The notes: generated from the sequence alone by a model not told the origin. A stretch of 64,000 nt of DNA from Ctena decussata (GCA_963989385.1 OZ022499.1:51573757-51637756), one strand, 5' to 3'; shown: positions 32,398 through 48,000, numbered from the stretch's first letter. Numbers and translations are program-made.

Positions 32398-35300
32398 TGC
32401 TCCTTCTGGAAACATTTTATATTTATGGTATCTTGCTTTTTCAAGCTTTCTCTCTTCGCACTGTTTCCACGTCTGACTTTATTTTTAGTGACCTTCGAGA
32501 ATATTGAAACGCACTTAAAACTTCTGTTAAGAGAAAAAATCAAGTTCATCTCTCATAGTCATAGTTATACACATATCACAGTCGATGTATTTTCCATAAG
32601 ATTCATTACAAATTCGTAATACTACTTGTCTTGTTTCTTTCTTCTTCTATCTATTCACCTTACAGTCTGGGTGATTTGTTAAAGCTGCGTTCGTGAAGAC
32701 AATCAGTTCTTTTATTGCACTGGTACCATCCCTTGAAATGAAAGAAAAAATTTAATTACGTTGCTCAACATGACACCTAAACAAAATTCTTAATTAACTT
32801 CAAAGCTTCAGCCACTCATACATGACTGCTCATAAACAGATTAAATATAGTCGAGTCTCCCTTCTTTGGAGTGTTTGTGACTCCATTTCAACATTTGTTT
32901 AGGACTTATATAACAAATATATGTAACTGCAAAACGCGCAGGACTGGTCTGGTCCTGCATTGTTTGGCCAAATTCAAGTGTACCAATGACCGCTTTCGAC
33001 TAGGCGTTTCGTGCTTCACTATTTTTAGCGGAAAGCACTTTTCTATTATTCGACTGGGCGTTTGGTGCTTAACGATTTTAGAAAAAGTGCTTCACGCTCA
33101 AAATCATAAAGCTCGAAACACCCATATAAAAATGCTTTACGGTAAAAATCGTGAAGCATGAAAAGCACAGTCGAATACGGCCAGTACTCAGAGTCATTAT
33201 TGTAACAGAAAATTTATCGACGTTAGAAAAATACTTAGGAAAAGAAAAGGAGCAGTATAAGTGTACGACTTCCCGCACATTTCCTACTTTGCGTGACTTT
33301 TTATGTAAAAAAACTCCTACGTTTGCACCACTTACATTCTGTTCTGTGTAAATTAAAACAAAAAAGGTAATAATAGATGTTACAGTTACTTGTTCTGGTT
33401 CTCCATATCGGTGATTTTGTTCACCAGTTGTGTAAGTGGTCCTTCAACTGGAGAAGCTGAATGACCGACTGTCTAGGAAAGACTTATACATTCAGTTTAC
33501 CCTGTGTGTCATTCGTAAACTATCGTCAATTTATGTATAAACTTCTTTCCCTTTTAGTTTTGAGGGTGGGATCTGATTTTATTAGTTTCTGATCATTCCT
33601 TGTCTTTTTATTTTTTATGACCTCTACATAAACAGGAAGCAACGGATGAAATCAATTGTATCTGCCTTTCGGAAGGAGTACTCTTCGGAACATCGATATA
33701 CGTATATGAGGTTTAATGATCTTTATTAAGCTCAACAAAGTGCGGAAAACCCGAATCCGTGGCAAAAAAAGTCACACATTCGTATTGCCCCGCGGGAACA
33801 TATTGCATTCTGATGGAAGTATCAAAAGAAAATATTATTGTAAAACTCCACAAGTGGTATGCTGCGTCGTCTCAATACAGATCATTATCAGTAATTTCTT
33901 ATTTCTACATCAGTAAACCTTCAATAGGACATCTTGCGGAACCACCAAGGCGGTTTCGGGGCATAGGTTTAAAACTGCATCGGTGGTTTTAAACGTATGC
34001 CACAAAACATGCTTACGATATTCAAAGAATAATACATGTAATTATCGTTTCAAACATGTAAAGTTTATCGGATATTCTGATACCACTGGGATTGCGACAA
34101 TCATGTTTCTGTTTAGTAAGTTGCTTAAAATGTTCTGATAAGTAAATTCATAATAAGTAGTAAATTCATAATAAATAAGTCCTGAATAGTAAGATCCTTT
34201 GAGAGCAATTAATGCAACAAAGAAACGAAAATAGCACAGACACGGTTAAATAATGAGTCTGTTCATTACCAGTAATGAAACGTGCGACACCGGTCACGCC
34301 CCCAGCACCGAATACTTATCTGACTAGCCTTTTTACAATAAACTTGCACAAAACATGAAAATTGCCCGTGAAATGGTATCTTTAGCTACACCTACCATGC
34401 TATCACAGTCTAAAGTCTTGTATAAGCTTCTATATGTATATCAGCTGTGTCTACCATATCAATTTCGCCAGCTATCTCTGATTTCTTAACGTCAGTTGAA
34501 GGGCTGCAAATTGATGGATATCATTTGAACCATTATTTTACGGAAAAATGTTGACTGAATCCCGGGGACCCGGGTGCCAACTTCGACCAATTTCTTCGGA
34601 CCTGTATATCGCGGCATTACTTGTTTTCGTAATTTAACCCATTTATACCCTATAGAATATTCTATCCTTATACATTGGATGAGTTCATTTGTCATATTAG
34701 GGGTACCTGATATAATCGTTTACCCGTTTCTGCTGAAACTGTTGCTAATTTTGTGCAAAAAGTATAGACCCTGATCAGAATCCGCGTTCTGCGGCTTCTG
34801 ATCTGGGTCTGCACTGTTTACCTTTGTCCTTTTTCTGGGACGCTCGGCACTTATGGGTATACCTATGTATAAATATTAGGATTTCACCGAATTATTCCGA
34901 GTTTAAATGTACATGTAGTTACGTTTACTAAAGATATAGGAAAACTATCATAAAGCTGAAACAAAATAATTCTTAATCAGATGTTCTGGAGCGCTGGAGG
35001 CCAAAACTCAAATTTTTTGCTCTTATTGCACAAATAAAACATACCATTTGTTACAAATCTTTAAACAGAAGATTTGTGGTACCATTCGCTTTATAGGTAC
35101 GATGACCGTCCGATGTCTATATCTTGCTAAAGAAGTAGGTGTATCATTTATCGGTAGGATGTAGTATACGTGTAAATTTTCATGTTTATTTTACTGTGAT
35201 TTAAAAGTTAATTTCTTTGCCATTTAATTACCGTGCATTCGCCATTTAATACCACCATAAAAGAATATAGTTTTGTCAAACAAACCCAAGCTCTTTAAGC

Positions 35301-35828
35301 AATTTTAAGAAACAAAATCAAATGACAGAAAAGTAAATTTAAGGTGATACATACGCAGTTAAAAATTCTTCATCTGAAAAAGGGAAAACAAAATATTTTC
35401 ATATATATGTAAGAACCACACAACAGCTGTTTTAATCAAGTTTCTTGGATAACTTATAAGGTGTCCATGACACCATGATTTTGTGGCATTTCAGTGTCAT
35501 CTAATGACAAGATATATATTGCAACATATAACTAGAACCGACTCAGCGAAGCAAATTAAATGAGATACAACATGCAAAATGGAAAGAAATATCCTGAACG
35601 GTTGTTAAAGACCACACTTACCTAATGTTCGGTGTGCTCGGATTTTCGAGATTTTTCGATAAAAAGCTAATATAATAAGGAAATTTGAAAAATCAAAGAT
35701 TAATTATTTTGAAATCAATCGCCATAACCCCACCCACACACTTCCTCCCTTGCTTAGCATTGATGCATTTCTTATCGATCTGCTTTTGGAGATACATGAA
35801 TAAATATATATTTCAAGCATTCTAATCT
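32398..35828. other. Gene-poor spacer with two weak hairpins
   Basis: No supported gene. Around 32997-33180, copies of GTGCTTCACGATTTT-like text occur in both orientations, bounded by TCGACTAGGCGTTT on the left and AGTCGAATACGG on the right. At about 34762-34808, AGACCCTGATCAGAA pairs with TTCTGATCTGGGTCT. If the EGF gene ends at 35829, its 3' UTR must lie at the right edge of this stretch; I could not fix a poly(A) signal. Confidence 0.4.
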
Positions 35829-36079
35829 TTAAGATACCTGCCTTTTCATGACTCTTCGAAAACTATCTGTAAGTAGCTGAATATCTTCCCAAAGGCCATC
35901 CAATATAAACCAACCAGATACTGAACATTGACATGCAGTATTAAGAAACCTACCTGCCCTTCCCCTGCGTAGAAGCATCAGAACAAGAGCAGAACAGAGT
36001 CCCAACGCAATGGCACCTACTGATGCTGATATGCCTATCACAGTTGGAATGTAGGCATCGAAGTCAGCGTCCTCTATAG
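35829..36079 (-). CDS. Terminal exon: transmembrane helix and cytoplasmic tail
   Basis: Acceptor TGTTTCAG at 36080. The split codon joins the final G of E23 to CT. After the acidic stretch [12 protein letters not shown] comes one hydrophobic helix ([20 protein letters not shown]), then a stop-transfer cluster RRGRAG and a tail of about 40 residues ending VMKRQVS and TAA at 35829-35831. An alternative is also possible: a donor after RRGRA (GGCAG|GTAGGT) and an acceptor CTTACAG before 35866 would remove exactly 87 nt in frame and shorten the tail. Either way the tail is short and carries no motif I know. Confidence 0.65.
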
Positions 36080-39000
36080 CTGAAACAGACAAATAATATT
36101 ACCATATGAAAACAAAGTTTGATGAGAAAAATGACCTAATATCATTGAATATAATTTTTCATACAATCTTTTTCTAACCCGAGTCCTGTAGTGTATACCT
36201 TTTATCTAAAGATATCCAGAACTACTTGAGAATAATATCAGCAGGAGCAGCAAAGATTGAACAGCGTCATTTCCGTGTTGCTACAACGTCATGACGTTAC
36301 ATTGAATAGACTTTAGTGTATTCCTTGCTTTTAAAGTATCTTTACAATTAAGAACTTATTTGATTTAATGATTGTCTACTGGGGTGCAAATGAAAACAGA
36401 AAGGCTACTATTTAAAGCTGGCGTAAAAATAAAAGTGGCTCCATTATTTTTGCATCACCTTTAAAGAATAAACAATAAAATGTAAACAACATCGTAAACA
36501 CAACAGAGTGTCATACCAAAGCACCATCAGAAATATAATTTCTCTAGTTTCATTATGATTATTATATTATTATTAGAATTATGAAAGTGGCGTTTTGATT
36601 ATCTGAGAGGTAGTGGTCATAAGTTCTACATAAAACCGTTCGTTCAGCTACCATTAGACTCAGATTACGTGTTTATTGAGATAAAATAGATCTTTTTTTT
36701 CACAGTCACCAAAAGTTGTAAAGTGCATGCTGCATCAAACATATAGGCAATTCAACAATTCTTATATCAGGATCAGCGTGACTCTGTGTATGCATAATAC
36801 TTGCATGATACTCATATTAACCTGATAATCCCTTTCCGTCCCATAAATATGACAAAGGCAAACAGTGAAGACAGATAAGACGCTGTAGATCAGGGTCTGA
36901 ACTACTTGCACAGGACAAATGGATCTTAAAATAAAATAAAAACGATACGTATAAACAAAACCAGGCATTACTTTGTAGACAAGTGAAAATGCAGCAGCCA
37001 GGCAACTTTGAAACAACATTAAATTAATGTTGATTCGACGTCTTGCTGTTAAATACTTGGTTTAAACAATATGGTAATAATTATAAATTACATAATTATA
37101 CTTTTCACCGTTATGTGACTGTTTAGAAATGTAAAATTGATTTATCTACTGACCTGTATCACATATTTGTCCTGTAAAACCTTCTGCACACTGACAAGTA
37201 AAAGCAGCAATTCCATCTATACAAGTCCCATTGTTCAAACATGGCTCGGTAGCACATTCATCTATGTCTGCAAAAATGAGTAACAAGCATAATTTATTTA
37301 AAGCTATCAATCATTTTGGAATCAGCTTTCTGACCATATGTTGTAGCACCTTACTATATATGTTTAAAGTAACGTGGTTCTAAGATAGTGCTGTAATAAT
37401 GTGTTGACAAACATGATTGCGATGAGATGACACATATCATGCCCCTTATCAATCCGAGGCAACCATAACAGCCAGAGGCCAGATAGATTGCTATGGGAGT
37501 CGAGGGCTGATATGGAAGTGACGTTTGATACGGAGTATGATATTAAAATTGCCACATCATGATATATTTATCATAATATTATACTTTCAATGTGAACGTG
37601 TCTGCGTGTTTACCTTATGTGTATATGGTATGATAAGGGTGATATGGTTTTTATCCCTAGAGAGTGATACAGGTTTTCCTTCCTCTTTTAGAATAGAACA
37701 GATTAATCACAGAGTGCCCCAAATGTGATGCTATGGATTTTCCTCCCTAAAGTGTGATATGGTCATGTGGAATGATATTAGTTTTTCGTCTGAGAGAGTG
37801 ATATGGGTTTTGACTATTTTTAAGTGAGATGGCCTTTGAAATATACATCCCAATTAAATGCATGAAAGCCTGCCGGTAGTGCATATGCAAAAAGAGCGTA
37901 TTTTCTAGAAAACACATGATTAAAAGCGTGATAGAAACTTTTGATCGATATATGAGTTAAAATAAAAGTCTGCTGATGTTTAAAATCCAAGTGTTTAGAT
38001 TTTTTTTATTTTGGCATTTTGATATTTTGATATTTTGTTCTCTTTCTTTTTCAATGATGAACAACTTTAATGATAATATGTGATTTCGTATCAAAACAAC
38101 TTTAACGTTAAGCCATGATTTCATTTAAAAGAGCTTAACAACACACTGAAATTTTTTTTTGAATCAACTTTAACGAAAAACTATGATTTTTATTAGAAAC
38201 ATTTTCTACGATACGCTGCAAGTTAATATGAAATATTTTACGATCAATCGCAATTTCTAACTCATGAAAACACCTTTGAAAATAAACTATATGTCTAACA
38301 CCGTATTCTAACTCCCCCATTCGCCACTGACCATACCTGAACATACCTTCATTCGGTATCTACATTTAAGTTCTATAGATGGTAACCTTTCAGACACAAA
38401 CGGCCTAATGGCATGACACATCATGTAACTTTTATTCATCATCATCATCATCATAATCATTATTATCTTTAGATGTTATATTATCGTGACCGTTCTTTGC
38501 TTTATATAAGAAGGTGTAATACGGATAATTCAGGGCTATTTTAAATTTCTCCATAGAAACAAATGTTGTGACCCCTCATTAGAATTGTTTCAGTGAGAGG
38601 ATTCTAACGAGGGTCACAACATACGAGTATGCGTTCCTTGAGAAAATATGAAGAAAGATCGCAGAAGTTTTTTTTTAAAACGCCAACTCATCTGAAGCTC
38701 TGTCTCATATGCTTACTTATTTCGCATGTGTTCCCCTGAAAACCAGTCACACACGTGCATCTGAATTTGTTGATATCGTCTGTACAAGTACCATTATTTA
38801 AACATGGATCGCCGTCACATTCATTGATCTCTGAAAAGTCAATGGAAAATTATAGTATTTCTTCGGTTATAAGACGGGGTTTTCCCCTTCCAAAACAATC
38901 CCAAAAATCTATATCCGTCTTAAAAGACGGATCTAGATTTTCGGAACTTATAAGACGGATCTAGATTTTTGGCAAAGTTTTTGAAGGGAAAACCGGATCC

Positions 39001-42000
39001 TATAGCAATTTCAGAAGACCGATTTAGATATTTGGGGGTCATTCTTAATTTTAAAAAAACATCGGTTTACAGCCAAATGAAGAGGGTACCATAAACAAAC
39101 GCCCCATATATTAAGGGAGATAAGAGTGCCCGAACAAACAGAGTAATCCAAAATAAAATTGTCTAAAGAGACTTCATTGTTCACGCTACACTGCTTACCA
39201 TTCCTGGCAAAACAAAATTAAACAGATATGTTTTAAAATTATCTACTTTCTGGTAAGCTTTAAATGAACCAGAGTACCCAAAAACTTGTTGTACTGAATA
39301 CCAGGTTAGCTTATATATCATGATTTATGTATTTACATCTTATATTATACATAAAAATGTAAAGATGGATATCGTTCTATACTACCCTGTTACTCATAAT
39401 CTACATTAAGCAAATATTTCGCCCGCTGGCATGATGTAAGAAACGGTGGAGAACGGGCCATACTTGGAATGGTTAAAGCGGATCTCAGCAGAAAACTCTA
39501 GCCTGCTGTACTCATAACCCAACTTTCTTTCGGGTGAGAGACCCTTTCGCAGAAATTCAGGACGTTTCTCGGTGCAACTTAGTAAAGTTTTAATCGATGC
39601 TATTCAACAGTCCATGAATTTTATTTCCACAAACCGTCTGAGCATCACCAAAATCCTGAGAGTTTCTAGTCGCGGATACAGTATTGACATATTCTCATTC
39701 TAATAATTTTGTGACAATTATTGCAAGCACTGTATGAAAAGCAAGATATTTGAGATTGAAAAGATTTCTCTCTCTATTTATTTTTACCTGTTTCACAGTT
39801 GAATCCTGTAAACCCTGGTAGGCATCGGCATGTGTAGCTGTTTATACCATCAACGCATGTTCCAAAATTTTCACATAACTGCCCAGTACAGTCATTTATA
39901 TCTGAAAACAATCTTGAATTGTTTAAAAGTGGTCAAAATTGACAGAGCAATATATTAGCTTCCTTGCGAGAAAACCTGTTTTACGGCAAATAACAATGAA
40001 CTGAAATTATTTGAGAAAAATATTTGTTTCATTAAACATTTTGTCAACTCGAAATATATATATTATGAGACTATCAATCAGGTCGGTAAGGGAATTATTT
40101 TATGCCGTTGAAATGCAGATGATTTTGTTGCAACTCATTAGTTTGAAACAGACTTTCAATAACCTAGAACCCTTAGGATTACATTCAAAACTAGCTTTGT
40201 TAAATGCTAGTTGTCTTATAAAGTAGCGTTTTCAAACAATGTTTTGTAGACATGACAACACAAGTTTGAAAACGTCCAGTCCAATTTTCTTTCTTCTATT
40301 TCTTTTCTTTTGGTGTGTGGGGATGGTAGGGTGGGGGGTAGAGTTTGGAAACTGGAAAACATGCAATGTAAACAGCTATTTGAGGTTGTAAACACCGTTA
40401 CCCACAGCGAAAATAACCGCTGCAGCTTACAAATACAACTTTTAGAGAAATCGGTTCTAAAAATAAACGTGACCGAAAATCAATCATAAATAGTTTACTT
40501 ATATATTATTATCTTTAAAAGGTTTCTTACTTGTTTGACAGTTGAAGTCGGTCCATCCATCCATGCATGCACAAGAGTAACTTCCCTCTGTATTGTTGCA
40601 AGTGCCATCATTTAAACAGGGCTCATTAAGACATTCGTCGACATCTATAGGAAAAGCATATGATTTACAACAAACGTTTGAAAATATTCTACACGCTTTA
40701 ATAAGAAACTAGCTATCAGATAAAACCTTAGAACCAAATAGCATCATTGCTATGAGCGTATGCGGGTCAAAAGTTACTGATACAGATATGAGAGTTGTAT
40801 TTTTGTGGGCTCTCTTGCGTTTACTAACAGAAATAAACGACGCAGATGACAAGCAGACATGGATGGTAAATTAAAGCAAGAAAAGTGACCACTCAAAAGA
40901 ATAGAAAATGCGAGCTGCCATAAGTACACATGATATAATGTATGTGTTTGCAATACATAAACATACATTGTCAAGAAAGTACTCCGAGGAATGATCAAAC
41001 TTTGTAGTGAACACGAAGAAGCCGATAAAATCTTTCAAAGCTAGGTATTCGTCCTCACGATTAAGCAGACAGCTGACTTGAAATCCAAATCCACAAAATG
41101 TATATTATTTAAAAACTTACGAAACGGTGTGTTATCAATTATATCGGCAAAATCGTCTTTTTATTATATTTTATTTATTCATTTTTGCCGTTTCTTCTTC
41201 TCTCTGACGCATAAAGGCGTGCAAGTAATAGTGACCATACGAATGACAGATCTTAATCCCACGTTATACATACTTAAACATTTCATTATTTGAATAACTG
41301 CAAAGCAATGTTGTAGACTAAAATTACTGCCTTGGAAATACATGTATAGCACTATGTCAATGAAATGGTGCAGAAATATTATTTCAATACTTTGGAATAT
41401 ATCTTTTGCTCAGTTAATAGTTTGTCCTGAGCAATATATACCCTGGTAAATGGTACGGAGTAGTTTCCCCTTTTCTTTCCATTACCTGTTTGACAAATAT
41501 TGCCAGTCCATCCAACAAAACAGTTACAGCTGTAGCTTCCGTCAGTGTTACTGCAAGTACCGTCATGCAAACAACGTGTAATGAGGCACTCGTCAATATC
41601 TGAAATCAAATTAAAGCAATTTAATACGAAAAAGACCCAGAAAACGGTACGTGAATACTTTCCTTCTACCTTGTCTGGAATTATGTTTAAGTGAGGTATA
41701 AAATATTTGTATAAAAATTTCAGCTAGCTCCAAACTAAAGCCACTGCACTTCGATTTTGTTTGGACCAGTAGTATTCAGAGTGGACAGGGATGAACTTTG
41801 CCGGCAGAGTATGGTAAGCTTAGCTGAAACCAAGAAAGATGAACAGAAATCGTTGTAGAGCCATCCGAGGTGCCTCAACGGCATTGCATAGCGTTTAGAT
41901 GGACTAGACTATACTGCATTCAAGCGTGGCGAGAGAGCGATTGAGGAAAGGGAGGACTCAATTCCAAACAGTAGTTTTATTGGCTCAGATGAAAAGTGTA

Positions 42001-45000
42001 GATTTCAGCTGTTGTTGCTTTGAAAGAAATCTCGATAGTGGGGATTGTAAATGGACCAGTAACCCTATCTAAAGCTGTGTAAAATATAGACCAAATAGGT
42101 ATAAAAAAATCAAACTGAATTTTCCTCTTCAAATATGGTGCACTATATCTGAGTTGCGTTGTGAGAAAGAAATTTTCAAAATGTGGCTCAGAGGTGCCCT
42201 GTTTTCTGGAAAAATAACTGAACAATACAAACCATTAATTATATTGCACTGACACAGAATGGTATTGAGAAACCCCAAGATATTTTTTAAAAAAAAAACG
42301 CTGCTATTTCAATCTTCCTTATGAGAATCTAAAAAAGTATTCGAGTAGCTTTGTCTATATAATAATCACCTGTCTGGCAATTAAAGCCGGTCCATCCAGT
42401 TGTACAACTACAGTTGTAACTTCCATTTGTGTTTGTACAATTTCCTTCGTGAAAACATGGAGACTGTAAGCATTCGTTGACATCTGAAATAATATATTTT
42501 GAGGCACATAATCGAATGATCTTATCAGATAAAGGTTTACGAAATTTTTATATGCAGAAATACTTGCTTGTTTTGCTTAAAGAAGAGCTTTACCTACATG
42601 TATACCCGTATATGTGTTTGCAAATACCAAAATCGAATGAGACTACTCACTTAGCCGCCTCCTATGTTATGAACTGATCCTTCTACTAAATATCAATTTT
42701 GCCAAATACTGCTTTTCTGAATAATATTCGCAGCCAATCATAAATTTTAGTTTCAGATATTTAGGTATGAAAGTTATATGGAGAGCTCATCATACTAGTA
42801 AGATGGGCTTTGAGGACAATACATTGATTGTTATCTTAATTCTCACTAAAACATTTGCTGTAACCCCTTAGAAGATCTTCTCACTAAAACATATATTGTA
42901 ACCCCTTAGAAGAACCGCTCCGTATTGATATAACTGTCTCGGAAAGGCAATTCTCATTAAGACTTAAAAATGCATTTCGTCGAGTATGAGCCAAAACGTG
43001 CTCTTTAAACTCGGCTTATCTGAACCTCTGGACTTGGCTTACAGTAGCTAGTGTTAAAAGCCGTGTGGTTGCTGTAAAACGGCTTCCCATATTTCATCAT
43101 AGAGTAGATTATATACTATCTCACTGGTTTCAGTTTAGAGTCCTTCCTTTTCAGCCCACACTCGTTAGAGTGGTGGTTGTGGGATGTTTCATAACTGGTC
43201 ATGAACAGACCGAGACTGCTATCTTTATTTATTTAGTGTGGTCCTGCTTCCAAAGGATCTAACTTTCAGAATTGACGTCAGGACATGAGTATCTTGGAAT
43301 CTCGTGCCTTCTTTAATACTTTTCACGACGCATGTGTCTCCGTAGTGCGTGTGTGTATTGGTATTGAGGGACTAGGGTTCGAAATGGGGTTAAAGGGACA
43401 GGATTCCCAATTCAACTCGAATAACAGCATGAAAACTAGTAACATAAAATGACGTTTAACTTGAAAGTACATATTTATCGTTTTCCATCAAAAAATCCAG
43501 ATTCATATTTTTACTTTTAAGTGTTACCTTTGTGTAAAGAAGCAATAAAATAATTATGTTTGGCAATATGTGCTTTCAGTAAGGAACTGTAGAATTGTTT
43601 CCATTGTAATAATGTAATACCTGTTTGACAGATATCGCCAGTCCATCCAACAGAACAGTTGCAGCTGTAGCTTCCTTCAGTGTTACTGCAAGAACCATCA
43701 TGTAGACATGGTGTAGTGAGACACTCATCAATATCTGAAGGAAAAAACACTTTCAACAAAATTCGACATTACTTTAATAACAGGGAAAATTAGGGAAAAG
43801 ACAGTCAAATATTTATCTGCTACATGTACATAGGCTAAGAGTTTTTATGAAAGTCAAAATTTTGAATTTCTTTCTTTTTCATTTGTATTTTAACAATATA
43901 TGCCTTGAATTAGTTCTAAAAATGATGTATCTTGGAAGCTGAAGAGCTAAATTAGAGGACTGTACAGACCTATCTAGCCATGCGCTGTTTGAATATGCCT
44001 TATCGCTCAGTTTATTTTGGAAGCTGAAGAGCTAAGTTAGAGGACTGTAGAGACCTATCTAGCCATGCGCTGTTTGAATATACCTTATCGCTCAGTTCCT
44101 TATCATGAGGCCTATTAAAATGTATTTTAAGCATGAGACTGTGTAACATACGGCCACATATCAAAACATCTTATTACCTTTCTGACAGTTAGAACCGGAC
44201 CACCCAGCTGTACAGTTACAGTTATAGCCTCCATCAGTGTTTGTGCACTTTCCTTCATGCAAACATGGAGACATTAAACATTCATCAATATCTGAAATAA
44301 GGTTTGAGACACAAAATCTAATGAACTCCCAAGGTAACGGTATGTCAGTTTTAAAAAAATATATTTTGACGGAACGCTTTCTTATTTTCCAACCGTCCAG
44401 ACAGCTGTAGTGAAAGTTAGATAACTTTATTATTCTTCGGGCTCAGAAGCAGTATTGCGACTTTGTTTGATATATATCCATTCAATTTAGAAATCAACCA
44501 ATTACAAACAGATGATTTTGTCCACTGTGCAGAACCAGATAAACAGCTTAGTAGTTGCTGTTCTGATTATCACTTTCTTTCAAACTAATTGACTTGTTCA
44601 GAAGAAAATATCATTTTCAAATATTTAGCGATGAAAGGAAAATTATCAGCATTATACAAGGTATTCTGGTATTGCGAAATGCAAGTCCATATGCATTGTC
44701 TTAAATTTTTTTTTTACACAGCTTCCTTTGATTGTTTTATTAGAGACAGAGAGACAAATAGAGACAGAAAGAGAGAGATTTAAATGGTCAGGTAGCCACT
44801 GTAAATGAAAGTAAGATAAAACCTCAGACCTATTAGAATGTCAGCACAAAGCTATTGTAGATCTACTGTAAAACATCCTTGTCTTAGTAGCATGTCTCTT
44901 TGTTCAATGTGATAGAATTAAATGAGCCGCGACACGACAAAACCAACAAAGTGTTGCCAGCGAAGACTCAGATCTGCCTGGGTGTCCTCACAGTCTGATC

Positions 45001-48000
45001 GGAGTCTTTGCTATGTGCTTTTTGGGTACTAAGGGTCTAAGCTACTTCCATACGAACAGCGAAGACTCTGATCAGACTGGGCAGATGCACAGGCTGATCT
45101 GCGTCTTCGCTGGCTCACATGTCATTTTCTTGTTTTTCTCCTGTCGTGGCTCAAATGTTATCTTCTTGAAAACATTTGCATTTGTAAACAATTGTGGAAG
45201 GCTCACCTGTTTGACATATATTGCCAGACCAACCGCCCGAGCAGTTACAGCTGTAGCTTCCGTCGGTGTTACTGCAGGTACCCTCATGTAGACAAGGTGT
45301 TTCTAGGCACTCGTCAATATCTGAAGAAAAATGCATGTTAAACGTCGTAGTACCAACTACATCATCTTAAGGTACTTCACGGACTATAGTTTAAGCATCT
45401 ACTACGAGAGATGAAACTATCTGCCTCAAAGACTGGGACCGTTTTGTCGGGTCAAAATTTTAACTTCTTACTCGTCTCTCAAGAAGGTTGATTTTTATCA
45501 CCAGTTTTGTGTCAGTTCACGTAGCAGTTTCAATGTCAGACTAAAATAGTGTCTCTTCTTTTCTATAATGGACCTTTTCAAAATTTTCATTTTTACATGG
45601 CCATGGGATACTTACACATGTAACTTAGACTAAGCTCTGGGTTTGTATTTATAAAACCACTTAAGTCGTTGCTATGCTGTTGCTAAGGCTAGATTTCTAT
45701 ATTGGAGATTTCCTACAACTATGAAATTTGCTCTGTAGGAACAGTCTGAAAAAGACTGTTCCTCCAGAGCAAATTTCATAGTTGTAGGTAATCTCCTTCA
45801 CAGAAGTTCAGCCTTAGCGACAGCATAGCAACGAGTTAAGTCGTTTTATAAATACGACCTCTGGCTATAGTTAATACTCAAAATGATTCTTAGATCAGTT
45901 GTATATCAGAAAATAGGAGAAAACAATAACATACAGCATTCATTAATTTGGATGACAAATGCTGTTCTAATGGCATAACACAAATAAAATTTTCTCAAAA
46001 AGACGAATAAAGTGACCTTAAATGATGTTTTATCTCAAACATTTAGAAACGTTTACACCTTAACTTTTCTATGTCCCAAAGCAGGGTAGACTTGATTTTT
46101 GTCATCTGCCCATTTTTTTTTATATTGTCGGGTAGCATTATATATGTATATGAAATATTCCATTGTTTTAAGTGATGAGCGCTGAAAATGAGAATACTTT
46201 GTTTTGTAGAATTACCAGTACAACAACAAAGATCAATACTTTGAAAAGTGGTTCAACAACATGTGCTTCATGATACAACTCGTTATGTAAATGCATACTT
46301 CTGACAATGATATAAATAAACATTCTTTTACCAGTTTCACAGTTCTTTCCTGACCAGCCCATGATACAACTACAGTTATAACTGCCCTCGCTGTTGCTGC
46401 ATGTACCTCCATGTAAACATGTGAACAATAAGCACTCATCAACATCTGAAACAATTATTTGAATACTAAAGACCAAATCCTATAAATATATCGCTGGAGC
46501 CTTTTCTTAGTTATAAGTACGTTAATTGAATTTAAAATGTATTTCATGCATGCCGAACATTTTCAATACCATACTAGTACGTTACGCATAGGTTTTTTAA
46601 GTGTCAGTCTGGATATATATGAATAACATAAAACATGGTATTCGTCTGCGGATTTTTTTTTATTATTATTATTTTCAACAAAATAACCTGGAGCAGATAA
46701 CTCAAACTGAATTGTAAGTTTTAAAATGGTTGGAGACACCATATGATGTCAACCTACAAAGTCAAAATTACCTATCTCACAGTCTCTCCCCGTCCATCCC
46801 GAGGTACAGCTACAATTGTAACTTCCTTCCGTGTTGATACAGGTACCATCGTGGACACATGGAGAGACGAGGCATTCATCAATGTCTGCAATATCATTAC
46901 ATATAAACCATTTCATTTTTGTTAATTTATCTCTCCAGTCACTCTATTTCTTCCCAGTTATTCAACTTTCCAAAATGGTGGCATAGTCATGTAGTTGTCT
47001 TTATAAATTGAATTTGTTTCTCGAAAAAAGGCCAAGTGGCCGAAAATTCGAAAACGAGTGACGGGTGAAATAAATTAACAGAATTTAACTCCCTGTGGAA
47101 TATTTTATTCAAGAGTAAAGCATTTCATTTTTGTAACACTGACGGCGGATTCCACCTCACATTTGACCTATCAAAACCCCTACATTTTATTTATTTATGT
47201 CGAAATGATGTTATGCCAAATATCACATTATTATTATTATTCCTCTGCAAGTTAAGAAGCCAAGTTTTTCTGGTTTTTTTTAATCAATTTTTATGTATAT
47301 TATATTTTAATTGTATTCAGCTGAATTTTACCATTTATCCTTCATATTGAGTATATACTACTTTTAATCTTAAAATTTACGAGTTAAATACATTACACAA
47401 AGCAATTTAGTTATACAGATACACTAGACGATATCTCTGTTAAAATCCGCAATACAAAAGTAAGTTGGTATTTCACCCTTAAAGCGTCAAAAAAGCAGAT
47501 GACAAAAATTTACGTCTGCAAAATTTAAGAAAAAAGTTTTTCCTAGCTATATCATATTTAGAATTCAAAAACTAGAATGCAAACAGCGTAGAAGCAAAGA
47601 AGGTGGCTCATAATGAGCCACCTCATTTGCATCTACGCTGTTTGCAAATTCCACTATTTTCGTGTTCGTGTTTTGGCCCTTGGAGGGTTAATATATTTAG
47701 TATAATGCCTCACCTATGTGACAGGTATGTCCCTTCCAACCTGCTGCACAGCTGCAGTTATAGCTCCCCAAAGTGTTAATACAGGATCCATCATGCAAAC
47801 ATGGAGAAGCTAGGCATTCGTCAATGTCTTAAATAATATATAGCAAGTGGTTTAGTACAAGTTTGCTCTTTAAACTAAATCAAGAAAAAATCATTTTGAA
47901 ATCAATTATTCACAAATTGTTAATGGGCACATAGTATCCTATTACAAAACAAGAGCTTCGCAAGCGGCGCACAATACGCCCGTTTCAGTGTCATGAAGGA

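Noticed and set aside
36762..37019. Minus-strand hydrophobic ORF as an extra transmembrane exon
   Set aside because: No phase-1 acceptor and donor pair consistent with the EGF gene; a clear transmembrane exon already exists at 35954-36079.
46743..46925. Plus-strand ORF over exon E13
   Set aside because: Shadow of the minus-strand EGF exon; same for plus-strand frames over E18, E22 and E7.
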